Assembly: GCA_024690605.1 (NCBI GenBank)
Contig: JAILOV010000010.1
Span: 1-64,000, forward strand
Source of the DNA: Lachnospiraceae bacterium
GTDB lineage: Bacteria > Bacillota > Clostridia > Lachnospirales > Lachnospiraceae
DNA: 64,000 nt
Direction: 5' to 3'
Positions 8,199-17,495 of this stretch are shown here, piece after piece. The notes beneath the pieces are model-generated. The model searched no databases. It saw only the letters and a program-made list of their open reading frames with translations, and was not told the origin of the DNA. The position numbers were made by a program, and so were the translations under genes. Numbering within the stretch: the first letter of the stretch is position 1; every line of letters starts with the position of its first letter.

Positions 8199-8562
8199 CT
8201 CTGTCCAGTGCGCGGATCAGGAGTTCCGCGCTCGCAAGATTGGTCGCGATCGGAATATTGTGCATGTCGCACAGTTTCATGATATTGTTCGGATTCGGAT
8301 CATTGGATTTGGCCGTGAGCGGATCGCGCAGAAAGATCACCAGATCGATCTCATTGGCCTCGATCTCGGCACCCACCTGCTGTTCACCGCCCAGATGTCC
8401 CGCCAGAAACTTGTGTACGGGCAGATTCGTCGCCTCTTCCACGAGACGGCCGGTCGTGCCGGTCGCACAGATCTCATGGGCGGCCAGGATCCCGCGGTAA
8501 GCGATGCAGAAATTCTGCATCAGTTTCTTTTTCGCATCATGAGCGATCAATACGATTTTCAA
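8167..8562 (-). CDS. mgsA: Methylglyoxal synthase-like protein
   Basis: A 131-residue MgsA-fold protein; the family converts dihydroxyacetone phosphate to methylglyoxal and phosphate. The His8-Asp9 start, the TGTTG phosphate loop and FLRDPLT (77-83) are conserved. However, the catalytic Asp of the GGDQQ motif is Glu60 (GGEQQ), and the His and Asp of the PHxPD segment are both Asn (SNDPN, 86-90). Either this is a divergent subfamily or activity is reduced. It sits downstream of rodA, where mgsA is commonly found in Clostridia. Confidence 0.85.
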   Translation of the reverse strand: MKIVLIAHDAKKKLMQNFCIAYRGILAAHEICATGTTGRLVEEATNLPVHKFLAGHLGGEQQVGAEIEANEIDLVIFLRDPLTAKSNDPNPNNIMKLCDMHNIPIATNLASAELLIRALDRGDLDWREMYK

Positions 8563-8577
8563 ACAGATCCTCCGTTG

Positions 8578-9723
8578 TCACTGATCGAATCCCTGCTCGA
8601 TCGTCGCCGTCAAAACGCTCTCCTCCTGCATTCGGACATTCAGCACGAACCCGACGCCGATATAGGTTGACAAAAGCGATGTCAGTCCCGAACTCACGAA
8701 CGGAAGCGGGATCCCCGTGTTCGGCATGACGCCGGTCGCGACGCCGATGTTCAGAAACCCCTGAAAACCGACCCAGGCACCCAGGCCCGTGGCGATGATC
8801 TTGCCGCCGACGTCCCTGGCTCTGGCCGCGATCACAAAGGAATCCACAGCGACCCCCAGGATCAGCAGGATGACCGCACAGGCGCCCACAAAACCGAATT
8901 CCTCGCCGATGACGGTATATATGAAATCCGTCTGCGATTCGGAGATAAACCCGCCGCTTAAGACGGAACTGATCTCATTGGTGTCAAAACCCTTGCCATG
9001 CAGCTGGCCTGAGCCGATCGCCATCTGGGAATTCAGCGTCTGATAGGCCTCCGTCATCGCATAATCCTCGGGGTGCAGCCAGGCAAGGATCCTTCGCTGC
9101 TGGAATCCGCGGATGATCGGCGAATCCGGCTGAATGGCATAGTAGAACAAAAGCGGAACGCCCGGAACCGCAACGGCAACAAACGTAGCGATCAGACGAC
9201 TGCTCACGCCGCCGACGAACATGATGGTCAGAAAGATCGTTGTCAGCATGATGCTGCTCGAGAGATCGGGCTGTTTGAAAACCAGTGCGATCGGAGGAAG
9301 CACAAGCGCCAGACAAAGCAGATCGAACCACCAGTGCTTCATCTTATCCCTGTATTTCATAATAAACGCTGCATAAAACAAAATCAACAGGATTTTCGCT
9401 GTTTCCGCGGGCTGGAAACGGATCCCGGCGACCACGAGCCAGCGCTGCGCATTGTGGGAGGTGTAGCCAAAACGCAAAACCAATAACAATAATACGATAT
9501 TAAGTATATAAAATACCCAGTAGAATCTGAGGAACAGATGATAATCAAGAAAAGCAAGGAAAACGGCCAGACCCACACCGAGCAGAAAGCCGTAGAGCTG
9601 TCTGCGCGCGAGTGACTCGTCGGCGCTGTAGATGGACAGAATGCCGATCACGGTCAGCCCGCCGCAGAGGATGAGCAGCAGAAAATCGAAATTCTGTATC
9701 CGGATGGGGATCTTCCTGTTCAT
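8578..9723 (-). CDS. rodA: RodA peptidoglycan glycosyltransferase (SEDS)
   Basis: A 381-residue SEDS protein with about ten transmembrane helices that polymerises lipid II for lateral wall growth. The extracellular segment with essential Asp266 (TDFIYTVIGEE) and the C-terminal GIPLPFVSSG signature are present. It lies 15 bases downstream of its PBP2 partner. The assignment RodA rather than FtsW is based on the mreBCD-PBP2 context. Confidence 0.94.
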   Translation of the reverse strand: MNRKIPIRIQNFDFLLLILCGGLTVIGILSIYSADESLARRQLYGFLLGVGLAVFLAFLDYHLFLRFYWVFYILNIVLLLLVLRFGYTSHNAQRWLVVAGIRFQPAETAKILLILFYAAFIMKYRDKMKHWWFDLLCLALVLPPIALVFKQPDLSSSIMLTTIFLTIMFVGGVSSRLIATFVAVAVPGVPLLFYYAIQPDSPIIRGFQQRRILAWLHPEDYAMTEAYQTLNSQMAIGSGQLHGKGFDTNEISSVLSGGFISESQTDFIYTVIGEEFGFVGACAVILLILGVAVDSFVIAARARDVGGKIIATGLGAWVGFQGFLNIGVATGVMPNTGIPLPFVSSGLTSLLSTYIGVGFVLNVRMQEESVLTATIEQGFDQ

Positions 9724-9738
9724 GTCTTTACCCTGTCC

Positions 9739-12597
9739 TCAGTCTGCGTTGGCTTCGCCGCCCTGCAGCTCCTGGGCGGTTCCGGTGATGATCTCCTCGG
9801 AATCCTGGAGGTTGAAGTAATAGGCGAGCACATCGTGGGTGATCTGCGCGGCGTAACTGGACGTGTAACCGTAGGCGACACGTGTGGCTACAGCGATCTC
9901 CGGGCTCTTATATGGCGCATAGCAGACAAACAGCGCATGATTGGGTCTGCTCTTCGACTCCTGCGCCGTTCCGGTCTTGCCTGCAACCGCGACGCCGAAA
10001 TCCTCGTAGTCCTTGCGGCTCTCCACCACCTGCCGCATCCCGGCATGGATCGCATCCCAGTAGGATCCGTCGATCTCCACATGATTCCGGACCTTGGCCG
10101 CGTTATCATTGAGAAGATTGCCCTCCGGATCCATCACTTTGTCGATCAGCGTCAGGTCATAACAGGTGCCGCTGTTGGCGACCGTTGTGACATAGCGGGC
10201 AAGGCCGACGGTGGTATAGGAATTCGTGCCCTGTCCGATCGCGCTTCGCACCGAGTCCTGATCGGAAACCTGCGGTTCGTTCTCATTGATCTCGATCCCG
10301 CTTTTTTCCGAAAGGCCGAACATCCCGGCGTATTTTGCCAGCTTTTCCACGCCGCGGTCGGATGAGTAGACATCGCCGACAAGCCCCAGACGATAACCCA
10401 CATCGTAGAAGAAATAGTTGCAGGAATGCCGGATCGCGCCCGTCACATTGAGGGATCCGTGCGCACCGGGGGAGATCCAGCATTTCGGCTCGGGAAAAAC
10501 AAGATCGAAGATCCCCACGCAGGTCGTGTGACTTGCCGGTGTGATCACGCCCTCCATCAGTCCCGCCGTCGCGGACACCATTTTATAGGTCGATCCCGGC
10601 GCCGTGCGCTGCTGTGTCGCATAATTATACTGCGGATTGGTCAGATCCGCACGCAGTTTTGCAAAATACGCGGCGTCAACGCCGTTGGCCATGAGATTGG
10701 AATCATAGCTCGGATACGAAACGAGCGCCAGCACATCACCGGTATTCACATCGGTGATGACGATCGAACCGGTGCAGGGATCAAGCGCCAGCTCGGCCGG
10801 CGTGATCTCCAGATTGCGGATCCTCTTCACCATGAAGGCATAGGCGGTCTCCCCTCGGCGTGCCCAGACATCGGCCTCCTCATCGGACAGCTTGACCTTG
10901 CCCTGTTCGATCAGCACATCGCACACCTGCGCACCGGAGATCTGATCGCTGTTGAGCATGTACTTGTAAAGACGCTTTTCAAATTCCCTGCTGGCGTCGA
11001 TCCGATCAAAGATCCTGTCAACCACCTTGGCGTAGATCTGTTCGGAGTCGGAATACTGATTGTCCAGCGGCAGCTTGGCCACATCGACCCAGTTCTTGGA
11101 AATGCAGAAGCGCAGATATTCCGCAAGGGAGATCGTTTCGTCCCTCGTCCAGGCAAGATAGGTCGGATCCTCCCTGTCGATCAGATCCGTATCGATAACG
11201 CCGCTGTCATAGAGCAGCTGCACGATCAGACTCTCGTAGACCTGATATTCATAAGACAGATCCTCGTAGGGCGTCCGGTTCTCGTTCAGCTCCTCCTTGA
11301 GCTTTGCGGCGACAGCCTCCTTTTTGATCAGATACTGCTCATAGATCGCCCGTTCCGCTTCCCCCGCGTCCGAAGCCTTGAAATGTGACGGATCGATCAC
11401 GGAATTGTTGAACATCGCGTAGTAGACATCATAGATCGGGATCATGAGTTTGGAACCGGTCGGCGTGTTATCCGGGGTATAGGAATGAATGTTCTGCAGC
11501 TTTGCGATGATGATACCCGCAAGGCGCTCTTCCAGGATATTGTAGGCCGCCTTCTGAAGCTCCTTGTCCAGCGTGATATAGACATCATTCCCCGCCGAAG
11601 GATCGATCTGATCACTCGTGTCAATGACCTGGCCGACCTTGTCGACAAAGACCGTTTCGGATCCCTTGGTCCCCTGGAGCGTGGTCTCCATGGACTGCTC
11701 GATGCCCGTTTTCCCGACCGTATCGTTATTCTCATAGGCGGGATTTTCTTCCTGCAGGGCGGCGAGCTCCTCCTGCGAGACCTTGCCCGTGTAGCCGATG
11801 ATCTGTGAGAAATACTTCGCGTCGATATAGGTCCTTGCCGTCTCCTCGGCGATCGATACACCCGGCAGGATATCCGCGTTTTCCATGACATCGGCGACCG
11901 TCTTTTCGCTCACACGCTCTGCGACCGTCGTCGTGATATACTTCTGGTAACTGTTCAGGTTCATGTTATAGCGGATGCTGATGATCTTGAGCACGCGCCT
12001 TCCCGTGTAGCCTTCCCCGGGATGAAATCCCGTCCGCTTCTCGGGATCATCATAGGTGCCGACGCCGAAGGTCTTGCAGAGATCCTCCACGGCCCCCTGC
12101 GCGGTCTTGGTCCGCTCCTCATATTCCAGATCATCGATCTGCGCATGCCCGTATATATCGGCCAGGAAACGGAGCAGCAATGTGCCGCTCACGGTATAGG
12201 CGTACCCGCCGCTCTCATCGAACGTGATCGGCAGATCTCCCACGACATCATCACCGTTTCGTTCCAGGATATCGATGAGGGTGTCGATCGTCTGATTGAT
12301 CGTCGCGTTGCGCGATCTGCCGCTCTCGTAAATGTCCTCGATCTTGACGGAGTCGGACAGCTCGTTATAGGCGAGGAGGTTCCCATTCCTGTCATAGATC
12401 CTGCCGCGGGATCCGGGAATGGAACGCTGCTTTCTGATCAGCAGCTGAAAGGAGTCCAGATAATCGGCGCCATGCACGATCTGCAGGTCAAAGATCCTGT
12501 AGATCAGAATGCCCGCAAGCGCCATGACCAGGAGGATCATGAAGAACAGCCTGGTCCGGATGAATCTCAGAAAACCAAGCAGTGCTTCCCTAAACAA
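9739..12597 (-). CDS. mrdA: Penicillin-binding protein 2, with large insertion
   Basis: A 952-residue class B PBP, the transpeptidase partner of RodA. It has an N-terminal membrane anchor (about 17-35), pedestal/dimerisation region to about 350, and transpeptidase domain from about 600 with STYK (669-672), SCN (725-727) and KTG (874-876). Class B PBPs are usually 600-750 residues; about 230 extra residues (roughly 365-600), helical and charged, separate pedestal and catalytic domain. It overlaps mreD by 8 bases. Confidence 0.94.
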   Translation of the reverse strand: MFREALLGFLRFIRTRLFFMILLVMALAGILIYRIFDLQIVHGADYLDSFQLLIRKQRSIPGSRGRIYDRNGNLLAYNELSDSVKIEDIYESGRSRNATINQTIDTLIDILERNGDDVVGDLPITFDESGGYAYTVSGTLLLRFLADIYGHAQIDDLEYEERTKTAQGAVEDLCKTFGVGTYDDPEKRTGFHPGEGYTGRRVLKIISIRYNMNLNSYQKYITTTVAERVSEKTVADVMENADILPGVSIAEETARTYIDAKYFSQIIGYTGKVSQEELAALQEENPAYENNDTVGKTGIEQSMETTLQGTKGSETVFVDKVGQVIDTSDQIDPSAGNDVYITLDKELQKAAYNILEERLAGIIIAKLQNIHSYTPDNTPTGSKLMIPIYDVYYAMFNNSVIDPSHFKASDAGEAERAIYEQYLIKKEAVAAKLKEELNENRTPYEDLSYEYQVYESLIVQLLYDSGVIDTDLIDREDPTYLAWTRDETISLAEYLRFCISKNWVDVAKLPLDNQYSDSEQIYAKVVDRIFDRIDASREFEKRLYKYMLNSDQISGAQVCDVLIEQGKVKLSDEEADVWARRGETAYAFMVKRIRNLEITPAELALDPCTGSIVITDVNTGDVLALVSYPSYDSNLMANGVDAAYFAKLRADLTNPQYNYATQQRTAPGSTYKMVSATAGLMEGVITPASHTTCVGIFDLVFPEPKCWISPGAHGSLNVTGAIRHSCNYFFYDVGYRLGLVGDVYSSDRGVEKLAKYAGMFGLSEKSGIEINENEPQVSDQDSVRSAIGQGTNSYTTVGLARYVTTVANSGTCYDLTLIDKVMDPEGNLLNDNAAKVRNHVEIDGSYWDAIHAGMRQVVESRKDYEDFGVAVAGKTGTAQESKSRPNHALFVCYAPYKSPEIAVATRVAYGYTSSYAAQITHDVLAYYFNLQDSEEIITGTAQELQGGEANAD

Positions 12598-13111
12598 ATT
12601 TCTTTGCCTTCTTTCTCTCTCCCGCTTCCAGTCCTTCGTCGATCATAAAGAACAGCGGATACAGGAGCAGCGCCGCCATCAGCGTCAGTGCCGCCTCCGG
12701 CAGGATCACATGCGCCAGGTAGAAACGGAAATGAAACCGCGAGCGCAAAAGGAACTGGAATACATAGTTCATCATGCCGTAAAGAAGATCCGCGCCGGTG
12801 ATCAGACAGAATGCGGGTACGAACCGGTCAGGCGTCAGGATCCTGCGGAATTCACCGACGATAAAACACAGAAACATGAAGAACGCGGCGTAAAAGCCGA
12901 GATGATCGCCGAAGACGATGTCGATGAACAGACCGGAAAAGAATCCGAGCAGGATCCCCGTCTGTTCGCCCCGCATGAGTGCAAAGGAAGCGGCAAAGAC
13001 CAGCAGAAGATTCGGCCGGATGTCCGTCAGCGGGAGGAACACGCGAAACGATGTTGTCTGTGCGAGAAACAGCACAAACAGAGAGACCGCATAGACAACG
13101 AACCTCCTCAT
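12590..13111 (-). CDS. mreD: Rod shape-determining protein MreD
   Basis: A 173-residue hydrophobic protein with about five membrane segments, the integral membrane component of the elongation complex. Similarity within MreD is low in general; identity rests on hydropathy, length and position between mreC and PBP2, overlapping both. SEDS/PBP control by MreCD is known from model rods. Confidence 0.9.
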   Translation of the reverse strand: MRRFVVYAVSLFVLFLAQTTSFRVFLPLTDIRPNLLLVFAASFALMRGEQTGILLGFFSGLFIDIVFGDHLGFYAAFFMFLCFIVGEFRRILTPDRFVPAFCLITGADLLYGMMNYVFQFLLRSRFHFRFYLAHVILPEAALTLMAALLLYPLFFMIDEGLEAGERKKAKKFV

Positions 13112-14004
13112 TTTGACACACTCCCCGTCTGCGCCGGATCCTCCCCGCTCTTCTTCATCGTGAGGATCACGAGCACCTCGGACAGATGTTCAAAATCGAC
13201 CGCGGGGATCAGTTCTCCGGATTTTGTCAGATTGTTGGCGTCGAGTTCGACATCGCTGATATAACCGATGAGGATCCCCGGGAGGTACTTGTCGCTGATG
13301 TCGCTCGTCACGATCTTGTCGCCGACCGACACGCGGTCCGCGGGATCCACGAGTTTCGACCAGGCGATCCTGCCGTCCCGATAGAGCTCGAGCGAACCGC
13401 TGACGATCAGATTGTCCGAGGAGGAAAGCACCATGCCGGAGACTGCGGCATTATCGGCGATGATCGCCTGCACACGGGCCCAGTTCTCTCCCACGGCGTT
13501 CACACGTCCGACAAGACCGGCACCGGCGATCACATTCATGTCAACGGCGATCCCGTCATCCGTTCCCTTGTCGATGATAAAGGAATGGTACCAGTTGCCT
13601 GCGTCGCGGGCGATGATACGGGCACCCGTCTTTTCAAAATCCTGATACTGCGCGTCCAGCGCATAAAGCTGCCGCAGATTGGAGAGCTCATATTCGTCCT
13701 GCTGCAGATAGATGTTCTCGGTCTGCAGCGCCTCGATCTGCCTGCGCAGTTCTTCGTTTTCGGCACGCAGCGTCTTCATGTTCCCGATGAGGATGCTCCG
13801 CTCCTTGAGCCAGGCGCCGGCATCGGCCAGACCGCGTTCAAAGGGTGCCAGCGCACTCTCAAAGGAGGAGAAGACGGGATGGTTCATCACATCCGTCGCC
13901 GAGGTGACGAGGATGAGCGCGATCGACAACAGAGAAAAAAGAAAGAGAAGATACTTCCCCGGGATCGTGATCTTCTCTCTCGGCTTTTTGACAACGGGAC
14001 TCAT
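13108..14004 (-). CDS. mreC: Rod shape-determining protein MreC
   Basis: A 298-residue protein with a short cytoplasmic N-terminus, one membrane helix (about 17-35), a coiled coil (about 70-105) and the extracellular double beta-barrel domain (about 115-280). MreC activates PBP2-RodA from outside the cell. It overlaps mreB by one base and mreD by four, typical of a tightly coupled operon. Confidence 0.95.
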   Translation of the reverse strand: MSPVVKKPREKITIPGKYLLFLFSLLSIALILVTSATDVMNHPVFSSFESALAPFERGLADAGAWLKERSILIGNMKTLRAENEELRRQIEALQTENIYLQQDEYELSNLRQLYALDAQYQDFEKTGARIIARDAGNWYHSFIIDKGTDDGIAVDMNVIAGAGLVGRVNAVGENWARVQAIIADNAAVSGMVLSSSDNLIVSGSLELYRDGRIAWSKLVDPADRVSVGDKIVTSDISDKYLPGILIGYISDVELDANNLTKSGELIPAVDFEHLSEVLVILTMKKSGEDPAQTGSVSK

Positions 14005-15014
14005 TACTTGCTGTTTCCGTCAATATCGTAGGCCAGCGATCGGAACGCCTTCTCACGGATGATCTTCGCAAGACCCATGGATACCGATACATCGGGGATC
14101 TCGGAGACATTGACGTTAAGGTTGACGCCGTCGGATATGTGCTGTGCCAGACTCATGGTCTGGGAAGCGCCGCCGGTCAGATAGATACCGTGCTTGTAGA
14201 TGTCCGCGGAGAGCTCCGGCGGCGTCCGTTCCAGTGTGGCCTTGATCGTGTCCAGGATCTGATCGAAGTCATCGACCAGCGAGCGGTCGATCATGCCGGT
14301 CGAGATCTTGCGTTCCACCGGCAGGCCGGTCACGATATCACGGCCATAGACAACCGCTTCCTCACCGCTTTTATCCAGATCTCTGAGCGAGATCCTGAGA
14401 TTCTCCGCGGTCTTCTCTCCGATGATCAGGGAGAGCTCCTGACGGACCTTGTTGCGGATCGTATCGTCGAACTTGCGCCCGGCGACCTTCATCAGTTTGC
14501 TGATAACAATGCCGCCCAGCGAGAGCACAGAGATCTCCGTCGTCTCAAAGCCGACATCGACGACCAGCACGCCCTGCGAATTCATCACGTCGATATCCAT
14601 GCCGACGCCGTCCGCCAGTGCCTTTTCCACCAGCATGATATCACGGGCACGGATGTTGCTGTCACGGATCAGATCGCGGAACGCTTTGCGCTCCACCTCG
14701 GTCACATCGTGCGGGATCGCGACATAGACATCGACCGGCTTGGGCTGTCCCTTCATCTGGGCGTTGACAAAAAGCCGCACCAGCGTCTCCATATGGTTGA
14801 TGTCCGCAATCACGCCGCCCGAAAGCGGATAGGTGATCTTGATGTTTCCCGGCGCCTTTTCGTACATGTCATAGGCGGAATTGCCGTAGGCAAAGATCTC
14901 CGTCTTGTTCTTGACCGCGATCATGTTTTTTTCGATGACCACGCCGTCGGCGTTTTTGTCATAGATCTTGATATTGCTGGTTCCCAGATCGATCCCAAAG
15001 GTATTGGCGCTCAT
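14004..15014 (-). CDS. mreB: Rod shape-determining protein MreB
   Basis: A 336-residue actin-like ATPase that guides lateral wall synthesis. The phosphate-1 motif GIDLGTSNIKIY starts at residue 7, followed by VVDVGFETTEISV (phosphate 2) and ILTGGAS-like YLTGGAS near the C-terminus. The length is normal. It is the second gene of the radC-mreBCD-PBP2-rodA unit. Confidence 0.97.
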   Translation of the reverse strand: MSANTFGIDLGTSNIKIYDKNADGVVIEKNMIAVKNKTEIFAYGNSAYDMYEKAPGNIKITYPLSGGVIADINHMETLVRLFVNAQMKGQPKPVDVYVAIPHDVTEVERKAFRDLIRDSNIRARDIMLVEKALADGVGMDIDVMNSQGVLVVDVGFETTEISVLSLGGIVISKLMKVAGRKFDDTIRNKVRQELSLIIGEKTAENLRISLRDLDKSGEEAVVYGRDIVTGLPVERKISTGMIDRSLVDDFDQILDTIKATLERTPPELSADIYKHGIYLTGGASQTMSLAQHISDGVNLNVNVSEIPDVSVSMGLAKIIREKAFRSLAYDIDGNSK

Positions 15015-15039
15015 TCCTGTATGTTTCCTTTCCCGCAGT

Positions 15040-15801
15040 TTACAGAATGCCCTGCTCTCTGAAGCTGAAATAACAGCCGTCGCCGATGATCAGATGGTCC
15101 GCGAGCTTTATGTTCACGAGCTCTCCCGCTTCCCGGATGGACTCCGTGACTGTCAGATCCTCACCGCTCGGTGTCGGATCGCCTCCCGGATGGTTGTGCA
15201 GCAGGATGATGTTAACGGCGCCGTTTTTCAGCGCTTCGACAAACACTTCTCTCGGTGTGATGAGTGCCCGGTTCACTGTGCCGACGGAGATCAGGCTCTC
15301 CGTGATCAGGCGCATCCTGGAATTCAGGGACAGCAACACCGTGCGTTCCGTATCCTCGTGACGAAGCCTCTCCATGTAGCAGGCGGCGACTGTGTCCGGC
15401 TCCGGAAAGCGCATGTCCGGTCTGCTCCGCGCCTCTGCGATCCGTGCGGACAGCTCCGCGATGCATTTTAACTGCACGGCCCGCACCTGACCGATGCCCG
15501 GGATCTTCATCAGATCGCCAAGCGACAGATGGCAGAGATTCGCGATCCCCCGTTCCGCCGCTCCGGCAGCGGAAAGCACCTGTCTGCCGATCTCCATGGG
15601 GGTCTTTCCGCCGGCTCCCGTGCGGATGATCACCGCAAGGAGTTCGGCGTCCGTCAGCGCTCCCGCCCCCAGTCTGAGGAACTTCTCACAGGGCAGATCC
15701 TCCCTGCCGATCGTCCCCTCCCTGACAAGCAATGTCAGGGAACGCGCGTGCCCGGCGGCATACCGGTACCGGTTCTTCTCATCGTTTTTCTGCTGATCCA
15801 C
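15040..15801 (-). CDS. radC: RadC/JAB-domain protein
   Basis: A 253-residue RadC-family protein. It has a helix-hairpin-helix segment (MKIPGIGQVRAVQL) and a C-terminal MPN/JAB metalloprotease-like domain with the zinc motif HNHPGGDPTPSGED. Its biochemical role is unsettled; the original DNA-repair assignment was withdrawn. It commonly precedes mreB in Clostridia, and here it heads the rod operon behind a predicted promoter. Confidence 0.95.
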   Translation of the reverse strand: MDQQKNDEKNRYRYAAGHARSLTLLVREGTIGREDLPCEKFLRLGAGALTDAELLAVIIRTGAGGKTPMEIGRQVLSAAGAAERGIANLCHLSLGDLMKIPGIGQVRAVQLKCIAELSARIAEARSRPDMRFPEPDTVAACYMERLRHEDTERTVLLSLNSRMRLITESLISVGTVNRALITPREVFVEALKNGAVNIILLHNHPGGDPTPSGEDLTVTESIREAGELVNIKLADHLIIGDGCYFSFREQGIL

Positions 15802-15850
15802 CGATCCTCCCTTCCGCGCTCCGGGCAGTCGGGCTGATATCGGAAAGAAT

Positions 15851-15879
15851 ATTTTATCATGAAATGGAAAGGATGTACA
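15851..15879 (-). promoter_or_regulatory. radC-mre operon promoter
   Basis: -35 TGTACA (15879-15874, four of six consensus), 17-base spacer, extended -10 TGATAAAAT with core TAAAAT at 15856-15851. Confidence 0.6.
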
Positions 15880-15932
15880 GATTTTTCCCTGATCCGCACG
15901 GCTGAATGAAATGTGTATAATTACGGATTCGG

Positions 15933-15988
15933 GCGCCGACGGTCCCTCGTGAGACTGTCCGCTCGCGGAGAGACTCTACCGCGGGCGC
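15933..15988. other. GC-rich foldable intergenic block
   Basis: Between radC and the GNAT gene, the ends GCGCC (15933-15937) and GGCGC (15984-15988) can pair, enclosing CGGT/ACCG (15940-15943 with 15978-15981) and small hairpins such as CCGC-TC-GCGG. A run of A follows on the plus strand, and a TATAAT lies just upstream on that strand. It could be a small structured RNA or a bidirectional processing element; I could not match a known class. Confidence 0.3.
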
Positions 15989-16012
15989 AAAAAACGTTCG
16001 ATTATCTATTGT

Positions 16013-16426
16013 TTAGACCGCCTTTATCATGATCATTTCCATCGGCTGCTCATATCCCGGAACATCAACGACGAATCCACCGCAATCCTTATAGCCCAGC
16101 TTCCGGTAGAAATGCTGCGCTTCTTCATCGACCTGCGTGGATGTCATCAGCATTCCGTATCCCCGGGATTTCATGTCCTGTTCCCAGTGATCCATCAGCA
16201 GTTTCCCGTACCCCTGCCTGCGATAAGCGGGATCGATTAACAACATCGTGCAGAATGGGGTGTTGTCCCAAAATAGATTATACCTGAGCACACCGATGAT
16301 CTTATCAGCCTCAACGCAGACATACCCTTGTCCGCGTCTTACCTTATCATCAAACTCTGGTTCCGGCAGATGCCTGTCAAGGGCGCACCATGCTTCTTTA
16401 TCCTGCTTTTCAACCTGTCTGATCAT
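16013..16426 (-). CDS. GNAT family N-acetyltransferase
   Basis: A 137-residue single-domain GNAT enzyme. The acetyl-CoA pyrophosphate loop RRQGYGK is present, preceded by MLLIDPAY and followed by HFYRKLGYKD. The acyl acceptor (small molecule or protein) cannot be deduced. It lies 16 bases downstream of the methyltransferase and is probably the last gene of the macrodomain-methyltransferase-GNAT unit. Confidence 0.88.
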   Translation of the reverse strand: MIRQVEKQDKEAWCALDRHLPEPEFDDKVRRGQGYVCVEADKIIGVLRYNLFWDNTPFCTMLLIDPAYRRQGYGKLLMDHWEQDMKSRGYGMLMTSTQVDEEAQHFYRKLGYKDCGGFVVDVPGYEQPMEMIMIKAV

Positions 16427-16442
16427 GCCATCGGATATCCGC

Positions 16443-17495
16443 TCAGAGCTTCTTTCCCTGCAGGATCATGGAGAGCGGAAAGCCGCTGTGATCTATGGAG
16501 GAAAAGCCGCCGCTGATGTCATGATCAAACTCCTGAAGTCCCGTAACGACGATTCCGTTATTGCATATTCCGGACAGGATCTCCGACATGGAATGCGTAA
16601 AATCCGTAAAAGTCTTTGAATGATAGTTCTTCTGCGTCATATAGTACATGCCCTCGTTTCCGGTCCATTCATGCGTAAAGTAGGAATAATGACATTCCAT
16701 CCTGTGCGCCGGGTCAAACTCCGCATCGCCTTCCGTCGCCAGCATATTCGTGCAGGGATGCTGTTCATTAAACACGATCACGGCGCCGGGCTTCATGCAT
16801 TTTGCCACGATCGCAAAAAAGCGGTCCAGATCTTTAAACCAGCACAGTGCGCCGATCGTGATGATCACGACATCAAACCGTTCTTTGAAGCGCTCATCAA
16901 TATCGTAGATATTGACGGCTTCAAAGGAACAAGGCAGGTTCAGTTCCTTTGCTTTTTCATTCGCAAAAGCGACCTGGTTTTCCGCAATGTCAAAGCCCAC
17001 GCCCTCCGAGGCCTTTCCGCTCTTTACCAAGGAAAGCAGCTCGCGGCCGTTATTGCAGCAGAACTGACCGATCGTCTTTCCTTCCGTGTCGATGTTTCGC
17101 AAGACGGCAGCCATTTCCTTTTCAAAAAAGGGATACGCTTCTTTTCTTATACGCTCGGAAATATCAGCGCCCCAGGATGCGTCCCTGTTGTCAAAGGCCT
17201 CTTCCCATGCCGCCTTATTCCCTTCAATATACTTTTCCGTAACCTCTTCTTTTCCCGCGGCCGGCCATTTTTCTGCCACCTCGATGACCGTTTGCACCAC
17301 CTCGTGATCATCGTAGGAATGATTGCGATACGTTTTTCCGGCGCTGTCGCTGACGGTCGCCCCATCGGTATTCCTCACGATATAATAATTCCCGTTGTCC
17401 TCGCTCCGGCGGACGGTCACAAACCGGTCATCGGCGATCTCGACATGCCAGCGCTGATCTCCGTCTTCCGCCCGAAACGATCCAGTGATCTTCAT
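16443..17495 (-). CDS. SAM-dependent methyltransferase with N-terminal extension
   Basis: A 350-residue protein. Residues 1-75 form a small beta-rich region of unknown type. Residues about 85-350 are a class I methyltransferase whose motif I reads [13 protein letters not shown] (142-154) in place of the usual DxGxGxG, a variant seen in one uncharacterised subfamily. An acidic GFDIAENQ follows. The start at 17495 follows GGAAGGAG and overlaps the macrodomain stop; a frame extending to 17558 is rejected. The substrate is unknown. Confidence 0.85.
   Translation of the reverse strand: MKITGSFRAEDGDQRWHVEIADDRFVTVRRSEDNGNYYIVRNTDGATVSDSAGKTYRNHSYDDHEVVQTVIEVAEKWPAAGKEEVTEKYIEGNKAAWEEAFDNRDASWGADISERIRKEAYPFFEKEMAAVLRNIDTEGKTIGQFCCNNGRELLSLVKSGKASEGVGFDIAENQVAFANEKAKELNLPCSFEAVNIYDIDERFKERFDVVIITIGALCWFKDLDRFFAIVAKCMKPGAVIVFNEQHPCTNMLATEGDAEFDPAHRMECHYSYFTHEWTGNEGMYYMTQKNYHSKTFTDFTHSMSEILSGICNNGIVVTGLQEFDHDISGGFSSIDHSGFPLSMILQGKKL

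Noticed and set aside
15928-16000. tRNA or known riboswitch in the radC-GNAT gap
   Set aside because: No tRNA T-loop or cloverleaf and no conserved riboswitch core could be identified. It is kept only as an unassigned foldable block.
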